From Pseudonocardia ammonioxydans (GTDB taxonomy: Bacteria; Actinomycetota; Actinomycetes; Mycobacteriales; Pseudonocardiaceae), in contig NZ_FOUY01000016.1 of assembly GCF_900115005.1 (NCBI RefSeq), positions 1 to 64,000 on the forward strand: a DNA stretch of 64,000 nucleotides, in the 5' to 3' direction. Numbering within the stretch: position 1 is the first letter of the stretch; every line of letters starts with the position of its first letter. This document shows positions 42,899-51,115 of this stretch, one piece after another. The notes under the pieces were generated by a model. That model was not told the origin of the DNA. It did no database searches and worked only from the letters and a program-made list of their open reading frames with translations. A program made the translations under genes and the position numbers.

Positions 42899-43043
42899 GG
42901 CCCGCTCCTTTGCGTCACCGGTAGTGGTAAGGAATATACCGACTAGAGTCCGGCCCGAGAAACCACACGAAGGCCTTGCATGTTGCCGCATGTTCCGTGG
43001 CGTCGCTAGCCTTCGCCCTACTTCTGCGACGAGAGGCCTGTCC
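42899..43043. promoter_or_regulatory. Divergent promoter between the P450 operon and an SDR gene
   Basis: The region holds GGTAAGGAATATACC (42926-42940), a near palindrome, and GACTAGAGTC (42941-42950), a perfect 10-bp palindrome. They sit just upstream of the leftward P450 start and probably form the -10 region and an operator. GACTAG resembles the MHS motif at 36839 only partly. Confidence 0.45.
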
Positions 43044-43808
43044 ATGAGCCGTTCCCTCGAGGAGATGTCCGTGCTGGTGACCGGGGCGGGCTCCGGCATC
43101 GGCGCCGCCGTGGCCCACCGGCTCGCCGGCCACGGCGCCGCGGTGACGCTCGCCGGCCGCCGGGCCGACCGGGTCCGCGCGGTCGCCGGGCAGGCGGGCC
43201 CCCGTGCGCACGCGGTGCCCGCGGACATCACCGACGCCGCCGACCGGGCGACCCTGGTGCAGGAGGCGGTCGCGCACGGCGGCCGGCTCGACGCCGTCGT
43301 GCACGCGGCCGGGAACATGTACCGCGGTGCCCTGGAGGAGCTGACCGAGGAGGGGCTGACCGAGGTCTTCGCCTCGAACACGGTCGCGCCGATGCTGCTC
43401 ACCGGCCTGGCGCTGCCGCACCTGCGCGAGACCGGCGGGTCGGTGGTGTTCTTCGGCTCGGTGCACACCCAGCGGGCGTTCCCCGGGGCCTCGCCGTACG
43501 CCGCCACCAAGGGCGCGCTCGAGACGCTGACCGGTGTGCTCGCCGCCGAGCTCGGCCCGCAGGGCGTGCGGGTGAGCTGCATCCGGCCCGGCGGCGTGCT
43601 CACCGAGATCAACCAGCGGGCCGGCCTGATGGACGACGCGACCGCGGCCGAGCGGATGACGAGCCTCGGCCCGGCACACGCGCTGGGCCGGCCGGGCACG
43701 GTCGACGAGGTGGCCGAGGCCGTGGAGTACGTGCTCGGCGCCGAGTGGTACACCGGCTCGGTGCTGACGATCGACGGCGGGCTCGGCCTCGGCGTGACCC
43801 AGGCCTGA
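43044..43808 (+). CDS. SDR family oxidoreductase
   Basis: A 254-residue classical SDR. The cofactor motif is TGAGSGIG (residues 14-21), NAAG-like HAAGN follows, and the catalytic Ser in FGSVHTQRAFPGAS is followed by YAATK (Tyr and Lys intact). The C-terminal VLTIDGGLGLGVTQA is usual. It divides from the P450 operon across a shared promoter and may oxidise the alcohol that the P450s introduce, or act as a dehydrogenase for an unrelated substrate. The start at ATG 43044 matches a normal N-terminus. Confidence 0.85.
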   Translation: MSRSLEEMSVLVTGAGSGIGAAVAHRLAGHGAAVTLAGRRADRVRAVAGQAGPRAHAVPADITDAADRATLVQEAVAHGGRLDAVVHAAGNMYRGALEELTEEGLTEVFASNTVAPMLLTGLALPHLRETGGSVVFFGSVHTQRAFPGASPYAATKGALETLTGVLAAELGPQGVRVSCIRPGGVLTEINQRAGLMDDATAAERMTSLGPAHALGRPGTVDEVAEAVEYVLGAEWYTGSVLTIDGGLGLGVTQA

Positions 43809-44063
43809 ACCCGGTGCACCGGACCGGTCCCGTTCCGTTCCGTTCCGGGACGTGCACGCTCGCGATGATCCCGTGGTTCGTCACGGCCGTTTCCGGCGCG
43901 CCGGAAACGGCTGCGGTGATGCCGAGGAGCTACTGCTCGCCCTGGCCCTGCCGACCGATGAGCGTGCTGGTCATGTCGTCCACGACACGCCGAGGTCGGC
44001 AGCGACGCGTTCACCGGCAGTGCCGGCAGGGCTCCGCACCTCGGGCGTCCTCAGACCTGTGCA
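43809..44063. other. Intergenic region, no gene recognised
   Basis: No reading frame here has convincing codon use or homology. It starts with a CCGTTCC/CGTTCCGGG tandem (about 43829-43849) and includes a 26-bp palindrome at 43886. It may carry the terminator of the SDR gene and the end of a small leftward gene. Confidence 0.4.
43886..43911. repeat. Perfect 26-bp palindrome
   Basis: GCCGTTTCCGGCG is followed by its exact reverse complement. With no loop it would form a cruciform or a tight hairpin. It lies 78 bp past the SDR stop and could serve as a terminator or a protein-binding site. Confidence 0.75.
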
Positions 44064-44324
44064 TCATCCGGGAAGTCGACGCTTCCTGTGCTGGAACTCC
44101 TGGGTGCCGATCCGGCCGGACGCGTGCAGCCGTGTCAGTTCTTCGAGCCCGGCATCCCGGCGCTTCCGCGCGCGGGCATTGGCTCCACGGGACCGGACGC
44201 CACCGAACCCGACGATCACATCCACGGTGCGGCCCACGACCTCGACCACAGTGCCCACGCCCCGGGCCATTCGCCGCAACGTACCCATTGCAACAGGGTG
44301 CCACCGAGGTCGACCGGTTACCAC
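44064..44324 (-). CDS. Small SHOCT-like domain protein
   Basis: An 86-residue protein from GTG 44324; ATG 44288 (MGTLRRMARG) is an alternative giving 74 residues. A short hydrophobic-basic stretch (RMARGVGTVVEVVGRTVDVI) leads to a C-terminal LEELTRLHASGRIGTQEFQ, then HRKRRLPG, close to the SHOCT motif (L...L...G.I...EF...K..LL) of oligomerising short proteins. The function is unknown. Codon usage is only moderately biased, so reality is uncertain. Confidence 0.5.
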   Translation of the reverse strand: MVTGRPRWHPVAMGTLRRMARGVGTVVEVVGRTVDVIVGFGGVRSRGANARARKRRDAGLEELTRLHASGRIGTQEFQHRKRRLPG

Positions 44325-44550
44325 GCTCCTGCCTCATGACCGACCGTGCCCGTCTGTCCCGGGCCACGAATCAGGTACCCGGATGAGGATGCCGCCGGCC
44401 TCCGGCCGTGGAGCTGCACGCGATCGTGGACGGGCTGCGGCGTCACGCCCGACTCGGCTCGACCCGCCGACCTGGGCCGGGACCCTGCCGGCGGGGAGCG
44501 TCACCGCACCCGGGCCCGCCCCGGGTGGGGTCGCGGCGCGGGACCGCGGG
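44325..44550. other. Intergenic region, no gene recognised
   Basis: A 226-bp stretch between the small SHOCT-like gene and the end of the TrmB-like regulator gene. It is GC-rich, with open frames on both strands that show no recognisable domain. No terminator-like hairpin or operator was convincing. Confidence 0.4.
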
Positions 44551-45459
44551 TCAGGAGATCCGCGGCTCGCGCCGGCGCCGCCCGCGCACCGCGCGCGGCT
44601 GCGACCCGCCGACGCCGATCCGTTTGAGCAGCGCCCCCGGCGCACCGTGGTCGGAACGGAACCGGCGCAGCGTCGGGTCGCTGCGCCAGAACGAGTCGAA
44701 CTCGTCGGCCGTCGCGAACCGCTCCGCGATCAGGTGCATGGCGATGTCGTGCCGGACGTACTCGACCGCGACCAGCACGACCGCCGGGTCGTCGGTGAAC
44801 GCGCCCCAGCCCTCGCCCTCCACGGCGCCGCCGATGACGGCCTGCTCCCGGTCCGCCACGAGCACCAGCAGCCGGCAGCCGAGGTTCTCCAGCACCACCT
44901 CGGGGGAGGAGAACCGGTGGGTGAAGGTGTTGCCGACCGGGTCGTCGTCCTCGCCGAACACGACGGCGGTGACCTCGACGCCCTCCTGCTCGGCCTTGCG
45001 GATCAGCGGCTTGAGCTCCTCGACCTCCTCCGGGTAGCCGGAGACGAACAGGTCGTTGCGGGCCGCGCCGACGACGTCCTCCGCACGGGCCAGCAGCGAC
45101 CCGCGGTCGGGCAGGTCGTGCATCATCCGGACCTGCGCGGGTGCCGCCAGCTGGGGCAGCGCCTCACGCAGGGAGTCGACCGAGGCGTCGAACTCGCGGC
45201 TCATCCGGTCGAGCAGGGCGTTCGGTGGCAGCGCGATGTAGCTGACGTTGTCCTCGCCCGCCCGCACCTCGTACGCGGCGCCGCGCCCGGCGAGCTTCGC
45301 GATCGTCTCGTAGACGGTGCTCCGCGGCACCCCGGAACGCTTCGCGACCTCGTAGCCGCTGAGCGGGCCGCCGGCCGCGACCAGGGCTGCGTACGCCTTG
45401 GCCTCGTACCCCGTCATGCCGAGGCGCTGGAGCTCGTCGATGACCGTCTGCGCAGACAC
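44551..45459 (-). CDS. TrmB family transcriptional regulator
   Basis: A 302-residue regulator. The N-terminal winged helix (LGMTGYEAKAYAAL, SGYEVAKRSGVPRSTVYETI, LAGRGAAYEVRAGEDN) is TrmB-type. A coiled-coil-like linker (REFDASVDSLREALPQL) follows, then a phospholipase D-like/TrmB effector part (FVSGYPEEVEELKPLIRKAE, PEVVLENLGCRLLVLV). Such proteins often sense sugars or metabolites. The GTG at 45459 follows GGGAG at 9 nt. Located between catabolic genes, it is one candidate regulator of this region; its operator is not known. It converges with nothing and is downstream of the SDR gene in the same direction, 52 bp away. Confidence 0.82.
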   Translation of the reverse strand: MSAQTVIDELQRLGMTGYEAKAYAALVAAGGPLSGYEVAKRSGVPRSTVYETIAKLAGRGAAYEVRAGEDNVSYIALPPNALLDRMSREFDASVDSLREALPQLAAPAQVRMMHDLPDRGSLLARAEDVVGAARNDLFVSGYPEEVEELKPLIRKAEQEGVEVTAVVFGEDDDPVGNTFTHRFSSPEVVLENLGCRLLVLVADREQAVIGGAVEGEGWGAFTDDPAVVLVAVEYVRHDIAMHLIAERFATADEFDSFWRSDPTLRRFRSDHGAPGALLKRIGVGGSQPRAVRGRRRREPRIS

Positions 45460-45511
45460 CCCGTCATGCTCCCACCCGGCCGCGGCGCCACGCCGGGCGA
45501 CGCGCTCCACG

Positions 45512-46294
45512 TCAGGTGGCGTCCGGGCCGACGGCGTCCACCGCGGCCGGGCGCGGCAGGTTCGCCAGGGTCGACTTGGTGAGCCCGCCGTCGACGGTGA
45601 GGCACTGGCCGGTGATGTAGGAGGCCTGTTCGGAGGCGAGGAAGAGCACCGTGTCGGCGATGTCGTCGGAGGTGCCCAGGCGCCGCAGCGGCACCGCGCC
45701 CTCCCGGACCCGCCGGACCTCCGCGTCGGCGTAGATGGCGTCCGACATCCCGGCGTCGATCAGCCCGGGCGCGACCGTGTTGACCCGGATCCCGAGCGAC
45801 GCCCACTCCATGGCCTGCTGCTCGGACAGCCGGACGACCCCGGCCTTCGACGCCGTGTAGCCGCCCGCGTGCGGGGCCGCCGCGATGCCGTTGATCGAGG
45901 CGATGTTGATGATGCTGCCCCGGCCGGCGGCCGCCATCCGCCGCGCGACCGTGCGGCCGACCAGGAAGGTTCCGGTGAGGTTCACCCGCAGCGCGAGCTC
46001 CCACTTCTCCAGCGGGAGCTCCAGCAACGGCCCGAACCGCACCACGCCGGCGCAGTTGACCAGCACGGCCGGGGCGCCCGGCAGCGCGGCGACGGCGGCC
46101 TCGACCGCCGCCTCGTCGGTGATGTCGCAGACCCGGGTCTCGCAGCCGTCCCCGATCCCGGCGGCGAGCGCCTCGAGGCCCTCGCGATTCAGGTCCCACG
46201 CCGCGACGCGGTAGCCGTTCTTGACCGCCGCCCCCGCCACGACCGCGCCGATGCCGCTGCCCGCGCCCGTCACGACCGCCCACTTCTCGGCCAC
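45512..46294 (-). CDS. SDR family oxidoreductase (glucose-dehydrogenase-like)
   Basis: A 260-residue classical SDR. TGAGSGIG is near residue 10, NCAGV near 85, Ser in INIASINGIAAAPHAGG, and YTASK with intact Tyr/Lys. The GGLTKSTLANLPRP tail extends the usual end. GTG 46294 is chosen because GGAGGAGG lies 6 nt upstream; ATG 46309 would place that sequence inside the gene. It could be a dehydrogenase in the same pathway as the P450 and LLM enzymes, but the substrate is unknown. Confidence 0.85.
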   Translation of the reverse strand: MAEKWAVVTGAGSGIGAVVAGAAVKNGYRVAAWDLNREGLEALAAGIGDGCETRVCDITDEAAVEAAVAALPGAPAVLVNCAGVVRFGPLLELPLEKWELALRVNLTGTFLVGRTVARRMAAAGRGSIINIASINGIAAAPHAGGYTASKAGVVRLSEQQAMEWASLGIRVNTVAPGLIDAGMSDAIYADAEVRRVREGAVPLRRLGTSDDIADTVLFLASEQASYITGQCLTVDGGLTKSTLANLPRPAAVDAVGPDAT

Positions 46295-46798
46295 GCGTGC
46301 CTCCTCCATGCCCCGGCATCGACGCCAGGGGTCGGCGTTCAGTTCTTAACTACGGTACGCCGTCACGCGGACGTGGTCCATCGTCGCGCGGGCGGCCGTC
46401 GCGGCGACCGCTCGACGGCGGGCCGCGACCGCCCGCCGACGCCGCGACACGAGCATCCGTTCGGGTGGATTCGTGCAGATCCGATGACCTCGGTCGCCCA
46501 CCGGCGCCGCTTCTGATCAGCACTGCGCCACGAAGCAGGCGCGACGTACGCCCGGGTGGGTGACGAGCGTGAACCCGCCCCTGTTCGCGAGCCACTGTCC
46601 CGTGACGACCTCACCGAAACGTTCGTCGCTAGCTGTTTGACGCCGTTCAGCCTCCCTGAGACGTTCCTCACAGCGAGTGACCATCCGGACGCCGCGGCCC
46701 ACAGTCCCGAGGTCGCGGGGTCGTCACTCGGAGCCGGTCCGCCACGCGCTGCGTGCGGCACGGGCTCTCGGCTCCCCACCCGGAGGAACAGCGATCTG
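46295..46798. other. Large intergenic region between SDR and molybdenum-hydroxylase genes
   Basis: A 504-bp divergent region. TTCTTAACTACGGTAC (about 46343-46358) is a possible leftward promoter element. A leftward reading frame from ATG 46684 to 46517 (about 55 residues, RCEERLREAERRQTASDERF) has weak coding character and no recognised domain. The rightward ribosome site is GGAGGAACAG at 46782. Nothing else is supported. Confidence 0.4.
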
Positions 46799-49108
46799 AT
46801 GACTCGACACGACGGACCACCCGCCACGACCCCGGAACGGCCTCGCCTGCTCGAGGTCGACATGGGACGGCGGCGGTTCCTGACCTATCTCCTGGGTGTG
46901 CCGGCGCTCGCCGTCGCCACCCACATCACCTACGACTCGCTGGCCGGTGAACCGGCCGCCGCCGCGCTCCCCTCCCCGCCGAGCGTGGAGGAGATGTTCG
47001 ACATCGGCGAGGCGCTCGTCGTGGCGTCCGCGCCGACGATGCCGCTGGTCACGCTGGAGATCGGCGAGGACGGCGTCGCCCGGATGGAGCTGCCGCGCAT
47101 CGAGATGGGCCAGGGCATCACCACCTCGGTCGCGATGCTGATCGCCGAGGAGCTCGACCTGCCCCTGGAGCGGGTCGTCGTGACCTGCGCCGACGCCCGC
47201 CCGGAGCTGCTGCTCAACCAGATGACCGCCGGGTCGTCGACGCTGCGCGCGTTCTACGACCCGGTCCGGGTCCTGGCCGCGACCGCGCGGGCGCGGATGC
47301 TCGCGGCCGCCGCCGCGCAGTGGGGCCTGCCGGTGTCGGTGCTCACGACCTCCGGCGGCACCGTGACCGCCGACGACGGCCGCTCGGCCGGCTTCGGCGC
47401 GCTGTCGGCGGCGGCCGCCGACCCGGGGCTCGACGTCGGCGAGGTCGTCCCGAAGCCCGAGGCCGACCACCGGCTGATCGGGACCCCGGTCCCCCGGGTG
47501 GACGGGCGCGACATCGTCACCGGTGCCAAGAAGTTCACGATGGACCTGGACGTGCCCGGTGCGCTGCCGACGATGGTCCGCCGGGCACCGACCTGGAACG
47601 GCGAGTTCGTCTCGCTGGCCAACCGCGCCGACATCGAGGCGATGCCGGGGGTCGTCGCGGTCACGACGATCTCCAGCGGGGTCGCGGTCGCCGCGGAGAC
47701 CTTCGAGCAGGCCCGGGCCGCGGTGTGCGAGGTCGACGCCTCCTTCACCCCGGGTCCGGTGCCGCACGAGGACAACGAGTCGATCATGGAGAAGCTCCGT
47801 GCGACGTCGCTGCCCTTCCTCGCGCCCCCGATCGGGGCGGTGACGGTCGAGTCGACCTACGAGTGGCCCGCGGCGGCGCACGCGTTCCTCGAGACCGAGT
47901 GCGCGGTGGCCGACGTCCGGCCGGACGGGGCCGAGATCTGGAGCGGGTTCCAGGCCCCGATCGTCGCCCAGCAGAAGATCGCCGTCGAGCTGGGCCTGCC
48001 GCAGGAGTCGGTGACCGCGCACGTCGTGCCGTGCGGCGGCGGCTTCGGGCGCCGGGTCTTCTTCGACACGGCCCTGGAGGCCGCGCTGATCTCCCAGCAG
48101 GTCGGGCACCCGATCAAGCTGATGTGGCACCGCGCCGACGACATGCGGCACGGCCGGTGCCGCCCGGCCAGCGTCCAGCGCTTCCGGGCCACGATCGTCG
48201 CCGGGGAGGTCGCCACGCTGGAGCAACGCGTCACCGGGGTGTCCACCGACTTCCGGCACGGCCTCGGCGAGATCTTCAGCGCCACCGCGACCAGCCTGCC
48301 CGAGGGCGCCCAGCAGGCGCTGGTCAACGACGCGTTCGGCCAGGCCGTGTTCCTGACCTTCGTCTCGTCGCCGTACCACTTCGGGGTCTATGACAAGAAG
48401 CTGCTCGAGCTGCCGCTCGGCATCCCGACCAGCAGCTACCGCAGTGTCCCCAACCAGCCGGCGCGGGGCAGCGAGGAGATGTTCGTCGACGAGGTCGCCG
48501 AGCGGCTGGGCGTCGACCCGGTCGAGTTCCGGCACTCCACGCTGCGCTCGGAACGGACCCGCGCCGTGCTCGACGCGGTGGTCGAGGCCGGTGACTGGGG
48601 CCGACGGATGCCCGAGGGATGCGCGCAGGGCATCGGGGTGCACGTGGAGAGCCGTTCCCACACCGCGGCGCTGATCGAGCTCGACTGCCGCGACCCGCGC
48701 AACCCGCAGGTCACCAGGGCGGTGATGGCCGTCGACGTCGGCCGGGTGATCAACCCGCTCGGCCTGGAGGCCCAGATGCAGGGCGGGCTCGCCGAGGCGA
48801 TCTCGCTGACCCTGAAGGCCGGGCTGCACGTGGTCGACGGGCTGCCGCTGGAGGGCAGCTACAGCCAGTACCACTTCGCCCGCCAGAAGGACTTCCCGGA
48901 CGACCTGGAGATCATCATCATGCCGCCCGCCGGGGACCCGATGGGCGGCGCGGGCGAGGTCGGGATGGCCGCGCCGACCGGCGCCATCGCGAACGCCTAC
49001 ACCCGCGCGACCGGCATCCGGCCGCACACGTTCCCCATCAACCACCCGGTCGACTTCGACCCGGTCCCGCCCGGCCTGCTCCCGCCGCCGGCCTTCCCCG
49101 AGGGGTGA
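46799..49108 (+). CDS. Molybdopterin-binding subunit of an IorB-like dehydrogenase (Tat-exported)
   Basis: A 769-residue molybdenum-hydroxylase large subunit of the isoquinoline 1-oxidoreductase type. A twin-arginine signal (GRRRFLTYLLGVPALAVAT, residues 22-40) indicates export, as in cytochrome-linked IorAB and aldehyde dehydrogenases. MoCo contacts include GQGITTSVAML, CGGGFGRRVF and SSYRSVPNQPARG. The catalytic glutamate is Glu720 in GGAGEVG. It would hydroxylate an N-heterocycle or aldehyde outside the cytoplasm. ATG 46799 follows GGAGGAACAG. The order large-then-small subunit (reverse of iorA-iorB) and lack of a FAD subunit suggest electron transfer to a cytochrome or quinone. Confidence 0.85.
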   Translation: MTRHDGPPATTPERPRLLEVDMGRRRFLTYLLGVPALAVATHITYDSLAGEPAAAALPSPPSVEEMFDIGEALVVASAPTMPLVTLEIGEDGVARMELPRIEMGQGITTSVAMLIAEELDLPLERVVVTCADARPELLLNQMTAGSSTLRAFYDPVRVLAATARARMLAAAAAQWGLPVSVLTTSGGTVTADDGRSAGFGALSAAAADPGLDVGEVVPKPEADHRLIGTPVPRVDGRDIVTGAKKFTMDLDVPGALPTMVRRAPTWNGEFVSLANRADIEAMPGVVAVTTISSGVAVAAETFEQARAAVCEVDASFTPGPVPHEDNESIMEKLRATSLPFLAPPIGAVTVESTYEWPAAAHAFLETECAVADVRPDGAEIWSGFQAPIVAQQKIAVELGLPQESVTAHVVPCGGGFGRRVFFDTALEAALISQQVGHPIKLMWHRADDMRHGRCRPASVQRFRATIVAGEVATLEQRVTGVSTDFRHGLGEIFSATATSLPEGAQQALVNDAFGQAVFLTFVSSPYHFGVYDKKLLELPLGIPTSSYRSVPNQPARGSEEMFVDEVAERLGVDPVEFRHSTLRSERTRAVLDAVVEAGDWGRRMPEGCAQGIGVHVESRSHTAALIELDCRDPRNPQVTRAVMAVDVGRVINPLGLEAQMQGGLAEAISLTLKAGLHVVDGLPLEGSYSQYHFARQKDFPDDLEIIIMPPAGDPMGGAGEVGMAAPTGAIANAYTRATGIRPHTFPINHPVDFDPVPPGLLPPPAFPEG

Positions 49109-49112
49109 CCCC

Positions 49113-49571
49113 ATGCCCGTGTACGGATTCACGCTCAACGGCACCGACGTCACGGTCGACGCGCCGGAGGACCTGCCGCTGCTGTGGGCGCTGCGCGACA
49201 AGCTCGGCGTCACCGGCCCGAAGTACGGGTGCGGCATCGACGTCTGCAAGGCCTGCACCAGCCTGCTCGACGGCGAGGCCGTCCGGCCCTGCTCGGTGAA
49301 GGTCTCCACGGCCGAGGGCCGGGAGGTCACCACGATCGAGGGGCTCGCCGACGGCGACACCCTGCACCCGGTGCAGGAGGCCTGGCTGGAGCAGGACGTC
49401 CCGCAGTGCGGGTACTGCCAGCCGGGCCAGATCATGGCGGCGGTCGACCTGCTCAAGCGCACCTCGTCGCCGACCGACGAGGACATCCGGGCGATCGAGA
49501 ACGTCTGCCGGTGCGGCACCTACTTCCGCATCCGGCAGGCGATCGAGAGCGCCGCGCAGAAGATGGGGTAG
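49113..49571 (+). CDS. [2Fe-2S] subunit of the IorBA-type dehydrogenase
   Basis: A 152-residue Fe-S subunit. Ligands for two [2Fe-2S] clusters are visible: GCGIDVCKACTSLLDG (plant-type, near residues 37-52) with PCSV, and CGYCQPGQ...CRCGTY in the helical domain. It is the electron-transfer partner of the preceding large subunit and starts 4 nt after its stop. It has no export signal of its own and should be carried by hitchhiker export with the Tat-tagged partner. Its sequence is IorA-like rather than XDH-like. Confidence 0.88.
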   Translation: MPVYGFTLNGTDVTVDAPEDLPLLWALRDKLGVTGPKYGCGIDVCKACTSLLDGEAVRPCSVKVSTAEGREVTTIEGLADGDTLHPVQEAWLEQDVPQCGYCQPGQIMAAVDLLKRTSSPTDEDIRAIENVCRCGTYFRIRQAIESAAQKMG

Positions 49572-49609
49572 GCGGCCGCGACCTCCCGGACGGGCCGGAA
49601 CCGTGCCGG

Positions 49610-51115
49610 TCACTGCGGCTGTCGTCGGGTCCCGGTGCTGCGCGGAGTCGCCCCCGCGCGCAGCAGCGGTCCCGCCGCGACCGCCGAGGCGGTGAGGAGG
49701 ACGGCGCCCACGACCGCGGCCGCGGTGAACCCGCTCGTGTAGGCGTCGAAGGCTCGCTCGATCAGCAGGTCGGCGGCCTCGTCCGGGAGCTCCCGGGCGG
49801 CGGCGACGGCATGTCCGAGGGTGTCGGTGTCCGTCCTGTTGCGGTAGATCGTTCCGGCGAGGGTACCCAGGACCGCGATCCCCAGGGCTCCGCCGAACTC
49901 ACCGGTGGCCTCGGCGAGAGCCGAGGCCGCACCGGCCTTCTCCGGTGGGGCCGCAGCCAGGACGAGGGAGGTCACCAGGGTGGCGGTCACGCCGACACCG
50001 AGGGTCAGCGCACTGTAGGCGGTGATCAGCACGCCGATGTGCGAGTCCGGGGTGACGAGGCAGAAGGCGACGAATCCGCTCGCGGAGATCAGCAGCCCCA
50101 GCGGGACGAGCAACGTGGAGGAGACGGTTCGTGCCGCCCGCGAGGCGATGGCGACACCGACCACCGTCCCGGCGACGGTGGGCAGCATCCACAGCGCCGC
50201 CACGAACGGTGCATGTCCGAGGACCGTCTGGATGTAGGTCGCGGCGAGCAGCCCCATGCCCGCGGAGGCGAAGACGATGACGCCGTTGGACAGGACCGCA
50301 GCGCTGAACGCAGGCCGGGCGAACAGGCGCATGTCGATCATCGGGCTCGCACTTCGCAGCTGGCGGGCGACGAAGACCGCGGCGAGACCGGTCCCGACGG
50401 CGATGCCGGCGACCGACGTCCACCGCACACCGTCCTCGGCGATCGTCATGACACCGTGGACGACGGGCAGGACGGCCCCGAGCGAGAGTGCGGCGTCGAG
50501 CACGTCGAACCGGCCGGGGTCCGGATCACGGGACTCGTCGACGACGATCGGGGCGGCGATCAGCAGGACGGCCATGACCGGCACGTTGATCAGGAACACC
50601 GAGCCCCACCAGAAGTGCTCCAGGAGCAGCCCGCCGACGATCGGGCCGATCGTGACGCCCCCGAGGAACGCACCGGTCCAGACCCCGACCGCGGTGCGGC
50701 GCTGGTCCTCGTCGTCGAACATGCCGCGGATCAGCGACAGCGTCGACGGCGCGAGTGTCGCGCCGGCGACGCCGAGGAGAGCCCGCGCGACGATGAGCAT
50801 CTCGGCGCTGGTGGCGAACGCGGCCAGCAGTGATGCGCCCCCGAAAGCGAGGGCGCCGATCAGGAGCAGCTTTCGCCGGCCGATCCGGTCGCCGACGGTG
50901 CCCATCGTGATGAGCAGGCCCGCCATCATGAAGCCGTAGATGTCCATGGCCCACAGGAGCTGGCCGGACGTGGGACCCAGATCGGCACTGATCCACGGCG
51001 ACGCCAGGAACAGGACCGACAGGTCCATCGAGGTCAGCAGCGCCGGGAGTGCCAGCACCACCACGCCGAGCCGGTCACGAGCGGTCGCGCGGGCCCGGGG
51101 CACCACGTCGGTCAC
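49610..51115 (-). CDS. DHA2-type MFS drug/solute exporter
   Basis: A 501-residue membrane protein with 14 predicted hydrophobic helices (EmrB/QacA type). The N-terminal motif DRLGVVVLALPALLTSMDLS and the TM4-5 loop GDRIGRRKLLLIGALAF are typical. Substrates of this group include antiseptics and toxic organics; the one here is unknown. The GTG start overlaps the upstream amidohydrolase stop (GTGA) and follows GGAGG. It forms an operon with the amidohydrolase under the GntR-TetR hybrid regulator, and converges on the IorA-like gene 38 bp away. Confidence 0.85.
   Translation of the reverse strand: MTDVVPRARATARDRLGVVVLALPALLTSMDLSVLFLASPWISADLGPTSGQLLWAMDIYGFMMAGLLITMGTVGDRIGRRKLLLIGALAFGGASLLAAFATSAEMLIVARALLGVAGATLAPSTLSLIRGMFDDEDQRRTAVGVWTGAFLGGVTIGPIVGGLLLEHFWWGSVFLINVPVMAVLLIAAPIVVDESRDPDPGRFDVLDAALSLGAVLPVVHGVMTIAEDGVRWTSVAGIAVGTGLAAVFVARQLRSASPMIDMRLFARPAFSAAVLSNGVIVFASAGMGLLAATYIQTVLGHAPFVAALWMLPTVAGTVVGVAIASRAARTVSSTLLVPLGLLISASGFVAFCLVTPDSHIGVLITAYSALTLGVGVTATLVTSLVLAAAPPEKAGAASALAEATGEFGGALGIAVLGTLAGTIYRNRTDTDTLGHAVAAARELPDEAADLLIERAFDAYTSGFTAAAVVGAVLLTASAVAAGPLLRAGATPRSTGTRRQPQ

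Noticed and set aside
44334..44645. 103-codon leftward frame before the TrmB gene end
   Set aside because: It overlaps the 3' part of the TrmB gene on the same strand in another frame, has Arg/Gly-rich composition and no domain.
46724..49519. 931-codon leftward frame antisense to the IorBA-like genes
   Set aside because: The plus-strand genes have Tat, MoCo and Fe-S motifs. The minus frame has none and its composition is typical of antisense in GC-rich DNA.
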